This document shows positions 51,415 to 63,250 of a DNA stretch of 64,000 nt, piece after piece. A program made the position numbers and the translations under genes. This stretch comes from Anniella stebbinsi (Eukaryota > Chordata > Lepidosauria > Squamata > Anniellidae), in assembly GCA_029215795.1 (NCBI GenBank), contig JARDYH010000001.1, positions 113,734,533-113,798,532 on the forward strand. Reading direction: 5' to 3'. Each line of letters opens with the position of its first letter. The stretch's first letter is position 1. The notes below the pieces were generated by a model. It saw nothing but the letters and a program-made list of their open reading frames with translations. It was not told where the DNA came from and did not search any database.

Positions 51415-54400
51415 ATGGGGAAGTTTGTGGATGGATGCGTGTGAATGAAGATGGAGGCGGTTTTGGCCCCAACCACCCATATTTGTCCTCAGCCCTGCTG
51501 ACATGAAGCTCCAGAAAAATAACCTGTAAGGAGCTATGGTCCTTGAGGTGAAAAGGGTTCCCCAGCATTTTGTGATTACAGGCATTGAGCCAGGACTTTT
51601 TGGGATGCTTCCCACCTTGTATTTACCAAACAGAAGATAACTGCTGTAAGTCACTTCCATAACTCCAGGCAATTTTTTATTTTTTATTTCTGAAAGTAAT
51701 AACACACCAGCTGACTTCCTGGGACTCAAGCTACAACTAACAGTTGCATGATACTTTCCCTAGTATGCTGCTTTTTTATGCATAACAGCACCATATGCTG
51801 CAATGGAGCATGGGAAGAGCATGGCGGGAGGGGCTGCTTCACCCTTTTCCTCCCAACCATTTGAAGAAGGGTCAATCAACACTTTCTCACCCCCCTCCTC
51901 ACACTTTTGACAGCAGGCTGCTTTGCATTAAAAAGGCAAACCACTGGGGGAAAGAATCACACAACTGGCCATCACAGTGTAGTCTAAGCCTCACAGGCCT
52001 GCAAAAACAGCCACCCTTTGGAACGGGCTTTGCAAGTTCACTGGACATCTGCAAGATGGCTGTGTGCACCGACCTATTCTGGCAAGACATTTGCAGGCCT
52101 GGAAGTCAGCTACTGAAAGTATAACACAAGAGGGATCCTTTGGTCCTGCCATTTTACATTCTACAAATTTTGTTTCCTTTATTTGCATTAGCCAATCGTG
52201 CCCTTCTACTATAACCAGTACAAATGAATGAAATGCAGAATTTGATTTTACTTGTGCCAAAGAATAAATGTGATCATCTCAAATTACTCAACTGGGAGGA
52301 TTGATTCTGAAATCAGTGTGGTTGCAAATTCAATCTTCAATTAGTTCTGTCAGTAAATGCAGTCAAGAGGTCCTTGTAGAGGTCCTATGGAAATTTTTTG
52401 CAAGCACTATGGAAATCCCAGTGCATTCACAGATTATTTTCATTGATAGAGGAGAAAATGGGAAGCCCCTGCATGTACAGCAGCTTCCCCCAACCTGCCA
52501 TGCTCCATTTGTATTTTAATGCAACATATTTTAAACTAATATTGGACTTGTTCCAACCCATTTCTTTCACTGATATCTTGCCAGAGATGGTCTGCTGTGT
52601 AACTTTCCCATAGCTCTTTCAGGTGAAGATTATTTTAAAAGATGGCTTCCATTATTATTTATTTATTTACTACATAAATAAATACGGCATGCCTTCCTGT
52701 TTTAGAGTCTTGTTACTGACTATATTGCTGCGTTGTTTTATTCTTTTATCTTGTTTAAATCGTTTTTAACTTTGTACGCCTCCTAGGGCATTTATAGGTG
52801 AGATATAAATTGAATTTAAAAAATAAAATAGTACTGAAATTATACATCAAAAGAGATAAAGAGATGGATGGAATCAAGGGAACAATTTGGTTGGCCAGTT
52901 AACAGGGCTTGAGCTATGAGTGGTAGTGACTGCTCCAAGACTTTGACACAGCTCCACCACGTTGCACATAGGTTAACTACCCGAATGGGCAAATATTTTG
53001 ACCACGTCTGAATATGGAAATTGTACAGTGAGAAATAAACCATCCAACAGAGCTCAATTAAACTTGAAACTATACTTATTGTCATAACTATACCATCATA
53101 GTAATGCATTATAATAATGAAGAGGTGCAGAATCTCTTTCAGACCGAGGGCCAAATTCCATTTGGGAGAAGTTGTAGGGTGACCGGATCGCCCTGGATTT
53201 CCTGGTCCTAACCGGGAAAACTGGGGCAATCTGGGCCGACAGGGGGGCGGCGGGGGCAAACCGGGGAAAGGATCAGCTCTCCTCTCGCCCTGCTCCCGGC
53301 CTCGGCAAGAAAGAAGTGTTCAGCGTTAGGGAGCGTCAACAAATTCCTTGTCTGGTGGCTAACTGCTTTAGCCACCAGACAACGAATTTGTTGACGCTCC
53401 CTAACGCTGAGCACTTCTTTCCTGCCGAGGCCGGGGAGCAGCCAGGGCATTTTAAAGCAGGCTCTTCCTCCTTCTTTGCCTGCTGCTGCTGTTCCTGTTC
53501 CTCAGGTACATCCAGGGAGCCCAGGAGCAGGGAAGAAGGGTGAGGGGGCTGCAGGGGCTCACGCAGCAGTGGAGGAGATCGGCGGTGGCAGCGGAGGACC
53601 CGGTAGGTCCAGGCTGAGTTTTTTTGGGGGGGGGTGGCTTGGGGGGAGGTTGTTTAGGGTGGGGGTGGGTGGGGGGTGTCTGCTTGTTAGCTGCATGGCG
53701 GGCGGCCTTTTTAATTTTTTTATTTTATGTTCTGGGGGCTGCTTTGGTGGGGTGGCCATTTTGGACCGGGATTTTGCTTTCCAAAATCTGGTCACCCTAT
53801 CTTAGAGGCCATATTCCATTGGCAGGTGGGGCTGAAGGTAAAAAGGCCAACTCCACGTATAATGTATTGCAGTAATCTGTTACCATACAGCCAGGCTATC
53901 GGTCTAGGAATAAACACAGCTGGTGAGCCAGTCCAAACTGGTGAGAGGCACCTCTTTTTCATGCTGGGGATGGGGGAAAGGCATGTGGTAACCTGGTGGA
54001 AATGTTGCCCCTCTGCCGATCACCAACCTGTGGGATTGGGTGGATGAACTTGTAAGGCTCCCTCTGTCTCGACCCCTCCCACAGTCCAGACAAGGAGAGG
54101 ATGGGTTTTTACAATCCTGATTCATCCTCCTCTCAACTATCTGCCCCATCAGTCAGTGGGAGAGAGAGCTTAGCTCCCAGCCTCCCTCCCTCTCACTGTG
54201 TGACTCAGGAAGTCACATGGATGCATCCCAGCCTCGATGCATCTTGCAAGGCATCCGGGTCCTGTCCCAAGGTTGCTGAGGACCCTCTCGCCTTGACCAA
54301 AGAGCTGCAGTTGGTCACAATGAATGATAGGTGATTTGGCACCAATGCCAGCCTGAACTGGTGGTCTAGCTGGCCAGTGGGCAGCAGGAAGCAACATCAC

Positions 54401-57400
54401 ACCGCTTGCCATGGCTATCTTAACAAAGATGGGATGAAAAGCTCCCACCATCATGGCCTGCAGTTTGTAGCTTGCCCAGCCCTGCAGAACGTAGAGCTCT
54501 GATACCCTTAATACCTGTCCAGTAGAGAATCTTGGCAGGTGCTGCGTTTTCCATTCGTGCAGCACTGTTACATGATATGCTACATGGACTAAAATTCACA
54601 ACTATTAAAGAGATAAAACCCCTCCCTGTCTTCTATCAAGCTGTTCAAAGGAATTCTGAATGTTGACATGTTAAACCATCTTCTTTTGATTCTGTGCCAG
54701 TTATGATTTCATTCTATCAGCTACAGCATGTGCCCCAATCCGCTAAATAGTGGTAATTAACTACATACCTGAAGAAACATAGCAGGAGATCCAGAGGACA
54801 CATAATTCCCAAATCTACCTAATTTTACGATTCTAAGCCCAGAAAAAGCATAAACCCTGGGCCTTAAAAACAATAATTCATTGTTATATATAGAATTCTA
54901 TGTGTATATGAAGCATTTCTATAATGATGACTTGTAAGAGTAGAGGAATGAAATACAGAGTATGATTATCTGATCAAAGAGAAAGATGGCGTGGGGGAGG
55001 CAGTATATGCATTAAATACAGAAGTAACCCACAAAAAATGAAAGGTTGCCAGATATCTGAGAATTTTCAGAACTGACCCAGAAATGTCTATAAAAAGTGG
55101 TTTTGTCCATAAACGTAAATATGCCAAATTCTTCTCAACTACTAATTCTTAACCTTAACTTTATTCTTAGGAGCCAAATATAAATACCCTATTTTAATAG
55201 GCACTGAGCACATTCAGCTCCACCCATTCATCTTTCACTGAAAATGTATTTATTACATTCATAGCCCACCTTTCTTCCATGACCGAAGTAGAGATGGTAT
55301 ACTTCGGGTTCCTAGGTAGTCTCCATCCAGGTACTGACCAGATCCAAAACCACTTAGCTTCAGCTAGCTTGTCATATAATTTGCCTTCAGACCATGACAT
55401 GGCACCTAAGCACACATCCTCCACACCTCAACCCACTGTGTTCAGACTGCATGCTGATCTATTACATATTCTTTTATTTATTTATTTGATTCCTACCCTG
55501 CCTCTCTACCAAGAAAAATGGCATTCAAGGCGGCTTACAATCATAAATAAAACTTGATTAAAACGATAATAAAACAATGCATTAAAATACAACAAAAACA
55601 CAGCAACAACCATTTTTATTTATTACATACAACTACTCAAATATAAATGACTCAGAAGGTAGCTGAAAAAGATAAGCCCAACGCTGCTGCAGTTTTTCAT
55701 GCTAGGAAATGCTTAGAAGTGTGACTAGTCAGCAAAAATTAAACCAACAAATAACCTAGACATTTCATCTTGGTTTCTGAAAGGAAAGTGCTTCAACCAA
55801 GTTGGTTGCCTTGTAGAGAATTGGGTCCATTTTACAAATTACATGGCAGGTGAGAAGCATTTTGCAGTTTATTTGGAAGTGTCTAAAAGTGGATGCATGA
55901 GTGACACATGGTTCTGCTTTCTGAGGGCTCCATCACACCTACTTTCTTTCCTGGTTTGCCTCCATGATTTCCATCTCCGTTTCATTAGCGTGTCAAGGTA
56001 ACAGTCCCTTTCACTGTGTTTGTGGTATCGCTACTGTACCAGTGAAATCTCCTTTTGCTTGTTTGCTCACCCATTTCACTCCGGCACACCCCGTCCCACC
56101 CTGCCGCACCCCTTCTCCTTCCCCCTTCAGTTCATTGGTTCTTGTCATTGATGGACATTGTGATTGACATGGGAGCCTTCCCTTCCCCTGCTCTGACTTT
56201 GTTGTCTAGCATTTTACAAATTTAACGCTTCATTGGCAGGGTGTCGTTTCTGTGGGCAATGAGACTGGGGTTGGAGCAGCAAAAGTCCATTCAACTGAGT
56301 TAGCACAAGCCTGTTCATTTGACATAGCATGCTGGAGGAGGACTGCCCCTGCCTCCTCTTTCATCAGCAAGATCTCCCTTCAAAGCACACGGCCTCAACA
56401 TAGGACATAGCGTGAGAAAGGCAATACATGGGGGCAGAAGGGCACTTTAATCCTTCATGGAGGAAATAAACCATACTTCCACGCCCTAGGAAAACACAGA
56501 AAATGGAGGGGAAGAGGTGGGGTGACTGCAGTACAGGCATGTCATGTGAGTACCACACTGCAAAACAGCAAACCAGGCATGATGAGAGTGCGATAAAACG
56601 CTGGTGTGATGGAGTCCTTCGCCTCTAAGTCAAGGGTGGGCAACTTATGATCCTCCAGACATTTTGGCCTACAATTCCCATCATCCCTCACCATTGACTA
56701 TGGTGGCTAGAGCTGATGGGAATTGTAGGCTCAAACATCTCCCCACCCCTGCTCTATATAACATGCGAAGGGAGAATTTGCACATCTTCCCCACCATCAC
56801 TAGAACCTGCAAGATACGCAAATTTGAAATCTAGTGAAAGTCATGCATCTTGTCACAGGAGAGATACACAAATTCCCACTTTAGATTTACAATAGAAGAA
56901 AAGACAGGCAGCGCATGAGTCATCTGCACATCCACTTTATGTGCTTCAACCATTACAAACAAATCCACTTACATTGACCTGGAAAAAAAGGAAGGTTGAT
57001 CAAGTGGCCAGCTCACTACTGCTCTTTATTTCAATTTAATACTTAGCAACCACTTGTCTGCGGCCTTCAGTAAGTTTGGTTCATTAACCCCTTGAAAGGC
57101 CATGTTCACTCACATATTATAGGCTCTTTCAGTTACTTATGAGGTTTTTATATTTTTTATTTTAAAATCAATTAATTTCTGGACATGAGTTTGAAAGCAC
57201 TAGAGTCAATTTCGAACCCCAAGTAAGCTGCTAATATGATTCCCCTCACATATCTCTTGTAGCCATGGAGGTCTTCAAGCAGTTCCATGGAATTAATTTT
57301 CACATAGTGTGACAAGAAGTTGTCCAGATCCCCCAATATGTAACTGAAACTGAGTCTTAGCTGACTATTTTATATACATTTGTGCTGCGAAACATATTAT

Positions 57401-60099
57401 TGCCTTTGTTGCATCTCACAGCAGCATCTTTAGCAGTTCTTCATCAAACATCCCTGTAAGAGAATTTTCTAAACGTTATCCCATACAGACCAATCATGGA
57501 GAACTTCCAATCCATGGACCCTTCTGGATTCCTCCAGGGTGTGGAGCCTGGCCTCCAAGCCCCACCTCCAGGAGGTATCCCCACTGAACTCCAATCTGTG
57601 ATGGGAAATAAGAGCAGGGGACTTGGGTGGCAGGGAACTCAGCTGGCACTGGGAGGAGCTGCAATTTCACCTGCGTGCCACCCTCCCCCATATGGGGAGT
57701 ATGTCATGTGGGTGCAGCTGGAGCACTCCGTCAGGTGCCAAGTCAGTCAGGGTGGCTCCACTGTGTGCAAACTTTCACCCAATGGGGGAAGCACTGTGTG
57801 CAGTGAAGCTGGATTCTGGCCGATGAGGCCGATGGATCATTCACCCGGTGCATCAGCCAAGAAGCAAATGATGTCAGGGGGTGTGGCCACACCCCCTGAC
57901 ATCATTCAGCCTGTGGAGGGTGGGAAGGGGTCATCTCTCCCCACCATTGTTTTACAGGAAGGTTGGAATTTACTTTAGGATGGAAAAAAGCAAATCAATT
58001 TTATGATTAAATGGGGCAGGGGGAGGGATTAAAATAATCCTTTGTATGTCATAACTCACTCTCAGCCCTGCTTCCTTACATTTGCCCTAGGAAGCTCATC
58101 AAACCTATCAAATTCAGCTGCACCCTTCCTCTCTCGGGCCCAGCCCCTCAGAAGCTCCTCAGGGTATGGGTGTAGGAAGAGTCTCTTGCTTCAATCTTTG
58201 CCTTATCCCTCCTTTGCTAACCTTGGATTTGGATACTCACCTGAATTTTGGATTACTGTCTGTGCCTTTTGATGATTTGCTCTTGATCAACATTTTCAAT
58301 GACACCCGATGTACCTATATTTAGTTCCCAATCTGAACCAGAGGGGTTGTGTTCCTCACTGGAGGCAGAGAGGAGATGGGACACTGATCCTACAAAGAAG
58401 CAGCAGGGCCAAACCTGTGCATGACACTATTTGAGAGGATAAGGAGTTGCTGAAATCCCACCTGACCTAATAACCGGGGCCATCCCAAAACATGTTGCTT
58501 CCTGAGGCAGAATGGCAAACTATACACCCACCCCAAGCCAAGGTTCATAGTACCCAAGGCTGGCTAAATTATTTTGGCACCTGAGACAGAAACCCCACAA
58601 GCACCTCCCCCTGGGAGTAAAAATAATAGAATTATAAATTACATAACTTAACCATTTGCTACCTTTTCATGGCACCCAAAATCAGCTGCTTGAGGCAGCA
58701 GTCTCACTCTAATGGTAGGGCTAGCCCTGCTAATGACCTGGTATACATTCAAGAAATACCTAATATGGAGTTTTCTGGATTAAGTATCTCTAGTCTAAGT
58801 TTTGCCATTACATTCAAAATTTTCCGAATTGTATTGTTTCCCCCCATGTACACATGTACGCTCTCTCCACAAATTTGAAAGCATTCATAGGTTGTGGAAG
58901 AACCCTGCTATTCTCCACCTCCTTGGGTGTTCATAAAAGCCTGCCAACATCCAGAAAGGGCTAAGATTTCCTATAAGCATGCTCCCCACAACCGACCTCT
59001 AACCATTTGGAATTGGAGATGAGGATAGGCTGTATGACTTCCACATAGGCTTGAGCTTCAGTGCTCCTACTTTTAGAAATTAAGCATTGGGAAAACTTTA
59101 TATGCCTGTAATGTGTAGAATGGTTATCAGCTTCTTATAGCAAGCCATATAAGACTTAGCAAAAATGAAACAACCCTGCTGCTTAATGGTTTTTCCAGCA
59201 TCTGGTTTCCTTACAGTCCAGTAAGGGAGAAGATTTAGCTATTATTTGCCCATGATCCCCACCTCAGAACACTCATCCAAATTAGGAATAGTAAAAAATA
59301 AACATACTTCTAGCTGCCGTGATCTCCTGCTGCAGGACACATATGTACAGTTGAAGGGTCAGTTGCGGTGCAGAGCCCAGGAAAGCTTGGATCACTGACG
59401 CCCGGCTAAATGCAGATCGGTGGGTAAAGAGCTTGCCCTCTGCCTGGCCCACTTCCTTCTCAACGTCTTCCGAATGTCCATCTTTTGGCATCTGCCTCTT
59501 CTTGGTGATGCTGACATAAGGCTCTTCCACTCTGCCTGCATTAAAGTAAATACAAAAGACTTCCACGCACCTGGAGGGAAATAAGCAAGAGAAGCTATTA
59601 CACAAATCAAATTCTGCTGAAATCTCATAATGGATTTTAAATGGTGTTTTTGATTAGATAACTGTTGTTCTCTCTAACTGCAGCGAAGGCAGTTCAACAC
59701 TCACTGACTGAGGTCCCTTAGTGCGGGGCCAGGTATATGCATGTGCCCAATTTATATTTTCTTTTTCCTCTTTTTTTTTAGAAGGTCCACATGCACCAGA
59801 TTATGTGCTACAGGTCGTCATATATCTCGCATGTGCACAGTAGGGGACATGCATATTTACTCCTCCACTGTGTGTACAGGATGTCCAGAAGGTGAGCATG
59901 TGAACCAGCCTTTTAATCTATTCTTAAGACTCTCAAAATTATATAATCATACGGCAGAAAGGACTAGTACAAGATAACCCATACTGAGAACATCCCAGAT
60001 AGGTCCCTGACGAACTTTTTCTTGAAAAAAAAATCTAGGGAAAGAAATTCCTCAGCTCTCTAGGAAGTATATCTTTAAAACAACTACAACAACAACAAC

Positions 60100-60133
<34 letters not shown>

Positions 60134-62914
60134 TGTACACTTCATGGCTATCTCACACAATTAGCTTTCTTCACTGTAGGCACATATGTCCTACAGAGAG
60201 TCTCTTGACTAAGGCCACCGACTGAGTTTATGCCTGATCTGAATTGAGGATTTATCCCCTCACAGTATCTAGAGCATTTGGAAGCTGCTACCAAAGGTCT
60301 CAAGCCAAGCGCAATCATTTTTAGCCACCTTAGCTTGTACCCCCCTGATTCCTTCCTTTCCTCACCCCAATTCCTGCCCCTGTTGATGCAGCTGCCTTTC
60401 CTTTTCAACCCCCCCCCCCATGTACTAAGGGTGCCTCTACAAGAGCGATTTAAAGCTCTTTCAAGGCGCATTAAAAAAATTTACCTCCACATGAACGGAA
60501 CGCATATCGGGGGTTGAGGCGCGTTTTCTCTCCGATTATGCACATCTTTGTGTGCACGTTAAATAGCGAGTTTTAATTTGCCACGGCCATTAAAGCACAT
60601 TTTGACCATGTAAACAAGCGATTCTCCGCATTTCAGCCACTTTAAAGCGCATTTCATACTGCCGGTTATGCACTTCACTGCCTGTCGTTTATAGGAATTA
60701 GGCGTAAAAGTGATGGTGGGAAGATGCGCATAATTGGACAACCAGGCGCCAAACTGAATTCTTGTAGAGGGGACCTAAGTGTAGGGGTGGGCAACCCATG
60801 GCCCTCCAGATGTCGTTGGACTGCAGTTCCCATCCTCCCTCAATATTGGCTATGCTGGCTAGGGTTGATGGGACTTGTAGGCTGAAACATCTGGAGGACC
60901 ACAAGTTGCCCGTGCTTGGTTTAGGGCTTTAATTGAATCGATCCTACTAACAAATTGACAGGCAGTGAAGTTTAAATAAAACTGGCCATTCAGCTAGCCT
61001 ACTCTATCAATCTGGCAGCAGCTTTTGGGATCTACTGAAGTTTCCAGACTCTGATGGAACCAAGCTTCAGTACTAGAAAAGTTCAGAACCCTTGTTTTAC
61101 CAATTGGATTCCATTAACCAAACATCTGTGAACTTTTCTTCCCTTAAAGGTGCCTGAAAACCTGCTGGACTTTTGTTTAAATTGCCATCTGTTTGATAAG
61201 ATGTTCCAACCTAGTAAAATATATGAGCCTTGAAACTGAGGAATTGCAAGACCTGCTTTTGATAACATTGCCTCTGGAATGATGCAATATCTGGGTGGAT
61301 ATTTTGAAATAAATAAATAAAAATCAAAGAGATTCCTATAGCATTAGCATGATTATGATGACAAAAATAATAAGGTGTGTCAGTTAGCTTCCCAGCAGCT
61401 TCATGATTCAAATACAACGGAAAGCAGCATTTTAAAATGAACATGTGTAATTGTGTGGAGAGCACAAGAAACTCACAGTGCAATCCTAAATATATGTTTA
61501 CTCAGAAGTAAGTCCTATTGAGTTTACTTCCAGATGAATGAGTACAAAGGAATACAGCTTCAGTTCTCTCACACAGGTTTAAAGCTCAGTCTTGTTTATT
61601 GCTTCCGATATTTTGGTATAACCCAATATTTTCTCAATATTAGCTCTCATTACTTTCTTTCAGTCGAGGCTGGTGGCTCTGATATCAGTAGGGTGGTGCA
61701 TCTGCTCCAGGTTTCAGTCAGAGTCAGTCAGAACTCTAAGGGAGCTATCCAGGCACCTTGGATAGCTCTTTCAGAGTTCTGACTGAAATCCGGAGCAAAT
61801 TCACTGCTCCACTGACATCGGAGCCACCAGCCTCCACTGTTTCCTTCCTCATTCATGCGTTAGAGACAAGCTTTGCAAGGGTGGGGAACATGTGGCCCTC
61901 TGGATGTTGTTGGACAGCAACCCCCATCAGCCCTAACCAGAGTAGCCAATGGTGAGGGAAGATAGGAGATGCAGCCCAGCAACATCCAAAGGGTCACACA
62001 TTTCCTGTCCCTGCTTTACAGATGCACATCTTGCAGATGGCCATGCCGTTTACCAAACACAGGCATCCTCTTTTGCTATGGTTACAGCTCACATGCAAAG
62101 CTGCAACTGTGCAGACATTCCACATCATAGATTCAGAAGATAGTCATAGCCCAGATCTATTAGCATACAGGACCATGTTCAATGAAGAAAAAAAATAACA
62201 GAAAAGAAAAAGGATTTCCAGGCATCCAAAAGGAGAGCAAGCCCTGATGTAGACGGGGAAGGATGCAGCGCTTTATGATGTACCTGGACAGCTACCCTCC
62301 TTCCCTTCCTTAATGCGTTCTTCTCTTATCATATAATTTACCACTAATTAAAGGGATCGGCAGCTGCCCAGGAGGAGCCTTCTACTGAGTCAGTCGATCT
62401 AGCCCAGTATTGCCGACCCTGGCCGGCAGGTGCTCTCCAGGGTTTCAGGCAGGAGTTTTTCCAGCCCTACCTGGAGGTGCCCGAGATCGAACCTGGGAAC
62501 GCACCCCGGCCATCATCGCGTTCTTGTGGGGAGGCGCGCTCTCGGCATAAGGGGCACTCCCTTGGCAGAGGAGGATGAGCGCCTGCCCTGCTCGGAAGCC
62601 CCCCAAGCTTGGCTACGGCCCCAGGCTACGGCGGCCCCCGCAGCCCCCGCCCGCCCCATCCCCACCCACCTGACTAGGGGTCCCAGCTGCAGGATGTGCA
62701 GCAGCAGCACGAGCGGCCTGTCCCTGCTGAGGTCGCGGTGGATGAAGACGAGGCTGAACTGGACCAGGACGCAAGGCAAGAGGGCGAAGAGCAGCGTCAG
62801 CGACTGCCAGATGCGGTCCCCCGCCGAGCGGTAGGTGCTGCTCAGGTACAGGGCGGTCACCGTCTCGGCCACGAAAAGGAAGAGCGAGACGAGAACCGAG
62901 CCCGGGAATTTCAT
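47613..62914 (-). CDS. XK: XK membrane transport/scramblase-type protein, 3 coding exons
   Basis: Founding member of the XK-related family: a ten-helix membrane protein that in humans is disulphide-linked to Kell and binds VPS13A in a lipid-scrambling and bulk lipid-transfer complex. Coding exons in transcript order: 62670-62914 (245 nt), 59308-59570 (263 nt), 47613-48442 (830 nt). Together they make 1338 nt, 445 aa plus stop; human is 444. The N-terminus [19 protein letters not shown] and the blocks [67 protein letters not shown] and [18 protein letters not shown] match XK rather than other XKR paralogues. Cys347 (in YVCAP), the Kell-bonding residue in human, is present. The C-terminal tail after about residue 385 is poorly conserved. 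It lies 5' of CYBB in the same direction, as in mammals. Confidence 0.96.
49517..49836 (+). mobile_element. 320-bp inverted-dimer hAT MITE, copy 6 (inside a LINE)
   Basis: Perfect 8-bp flanks TCTTAGGG (49509-49516 and 49837-49844). Inserted in the LINE at 49085, so younger than it. Confidence 0.93.
50162..50481 (-). mobile_element. 320-bp inverted-dimer hAT MITE, copy 7 (inside a LINE)
   Basis: Perfect 8-bp flanks GATAAAGG (50154-50161 and 50482-50489). Central spacer in the reverse orientation relative to copy 6. Confidence 0.93.
50934..51253 (+). mobile_element. 320-bp inverted-dimer hAT MITE, copy 8
   Basis: Flanks CCTGTGAA (50926-50933) and CTTGTGAA (51254-51261), 7 of 8. The third copy within 1.74 kb of XK intron 2. 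Confidence 0.93.
51350..51414 (+). repeat. Compound (GA)n(GACA)n microsatellite
   Basis: About 24 bp of GA followed by ten GACA units. Confidence 0.95.
51415..53174. other. XK intron 2 stretch without gene
   Basis: Only a LINE-tail-like end at about 52640-52830 (CGCCTCCTAGGGCATTTATA then AAAAAATAAAATA) is recognisable. No conserved coding block. Confidence 0.45.
53175..53799. mobile_element. 625-bp hAT-type element with a different central hairpin
   Basis: TAGGGTGACCGGATCGCCCT to AAAATCTGGTCACCCTA. Its left end (CCTGGTCCTAACCGGGAAAA) and right end (GGTAGGTCCAGGCT, then G-rich tract) match the right and left ends of the element at 45509 in inverse orientation. The core is an unrelated hairpin with arms near 53290-53360 and 53374-53440. 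Flanks AGAAGTTG and TCTTAGAG do not match. Confidence 0.8.
53830..53960 (-). mobile_element. Old L2-like LINE fragment
   Basis: CACGTATAATGTATTGCAGT and AATCTGTTACCATACAGCCAG resemble the minus-strand LINE wording at 50080-50160. Much decayed. Confidence 0.5.
53961..55925. other. XK intron 2 stretch without gene
   Basis: A LINE-tail-like repeat at about 55470-55560 (TTATTTATTTGATTCCTACC, GGCGGCTTACAATCATAAAT). Otherwise nothing recognised; the 131-codon minus open frame at 54170-54565 has no domain. Confidence 0.45.
55926..56616. mobile_element. ~690-bp DNA transposon with CTCCATCACACC termini
   Basis: GGGCTCCATCACACCTACTT at the left and GCTGGTGTGATGGAGTCC at the right are inverted. The interior includes the block shared with 34520-34710; the right end is shared with 8925-9010. 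Flanking duplication not resolved. Confidence 0.65.
56631..56751. mobile_element. Short hAT-type MITE, CCTCCAGATG family
   Basis: CAAGGGTGGGCAACTTATGA to CATCTCCCCACCCCTG with inverted CTACAATTCCCATC and GATGGGAATTGTAG. Flanks CTCTAAGT and CTCTATAT match at 6 of 8. Confidence 0.7.
57515..57970 (+). repeat. Dispersed repeat with perfect 40-bp palindrome
   Basis: The left part is shared with 8380-8480 (inverse). 57867-57906 is a perfect palindrome without spacer, arms AATGATGTCAGGGGGTGTGG. Probably a transposon-derived repeat; class unknown. Confidence 0.5.
57971..59307. other. XK intron 2 stretch next to exon 2, no gene
   Basis: No repeat or exon recognised with confidence. Confidence 0.4.
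59308..59570 (-). CDS. XK: XK coding exon 2
   Basis: 263 nt; acceptor TCCCTCCAG, donor GAA|GTATGT. It runs from [13 protein letters not shown] through the charged cytosolic loop ([20 protein letters not shown]) to [18 protein letters not shown]. Confidence 0.95.
60084..60132 (+). repeat. Compound (AAC)n(AAT)n microsatellite
   Basis: AAC units followed by about eleven AAT units in XK intron 1. Confidence 0.95.
60429..60775 (+). mobile_element. GCGCATTA-rich MITE, copy 4
   Basis: GGGTGCCTCTACAAGAGCG-type left end (from 60429) and CTTGTAGAGGGGACC right end, with TAA on both sides (60426-60428 and 60776-60778), a 3-bp TWA duplication as expected for PIF-Harbinger. Same family as 7772. Confidence 0.78.
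60782..60918. mobile_element. Short hAT-type MITE, CCTCCAGATG family
   Basis: TAGGGGTGGGCAACCCATGG, CCCTCCAGATGTCGTTGGAC, with the inverted end CTGGAGGACCACAAGTTGCC. No clean flanking duplication. It lies 6 bp from the element at 60429. Confidence 0.7.
61661..61839. mobile_element. hAT-type MITE, CAGTGGAGG family, longer copy
   Basis: CAGTCGAGGCTGGTGGCTCT to AGCCACCAGCCTCCACTG, with an inner inverted GTTTCAGTCAGA and TCTGACTGAAAT. Flanks only partly match. Confidence 0.75.
61876..62013. mobile_element. Short hAT-type MITE, CCTCCAGATG family
   Basis: CAAGGGTGGGGAACATGTGG with GATGTTGTTGGACAGCAACC inside, ending TTTCCTGTCCCTG. Flanking duplication unclear. Confidence 0.65.
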
Positions 62915-63250
62915 CGCCTCCCTGCGGCCGCTTGGCCGTGAGCAAGCCGGCTGGCCGGCGGCTACTCAGCGGGCTGCAGGGTAGGAGGAGAGCGGCGGCC
63001 GCCCGGGCACACAGAGCCGCCGCTGCCGCCGAGGCCCCTAGCAGACGCCCATCTCCCTCCGCGCCGGAGCGCCGCTTGCTTGGGCGGGCAGGACCCCGCG
63101 GCGCCTGCGTGAGATGCCCGCTAGAGGGCAGGCCTGGGATTGCTGCGGCGCCGGCCGCCCAATTGTGCGAGGCGAGGCGTTTTTGCTGTCCTCGCGCCCC
63201 TGGGGCTGAGTGAGTGGTCGGTGGATGGGGTGAATGGACGTCTGAATGCC
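62420..63250 (-). promoter_or_regulatory. XK: CpG-rich XK first exon and promoter region
   Basis: The densest CpG stretch near a gene in this window spans XK exon 1 and about 330 bp upstream of the ATG, with many GCGCC, GGCGG and CCGCC words and no clear TATA box. This fits a CpG-island promoter; the transcription start is not resolved. Confidence 0.6.
62670..62914 (-). CDS. XK: XK coding exon 1
   Basis: 245 nt, ending in phase 2; donor GTCAG|GTGGGT. It encodes residues 1-81 plus two bases of Arg82, covering the first helices and [20 protein letters not shown]. It is very GC-rich and sits inside a CpG island. The start is taken at MKFP by homology. Confidence 0.95.

Noticed and set aside
62430..63213. 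Plus-strand GC-rich open frames opposite XK exon 1
   Set aside because: Shadows of XK exon 1 and its CpG island; no homology in those frames.
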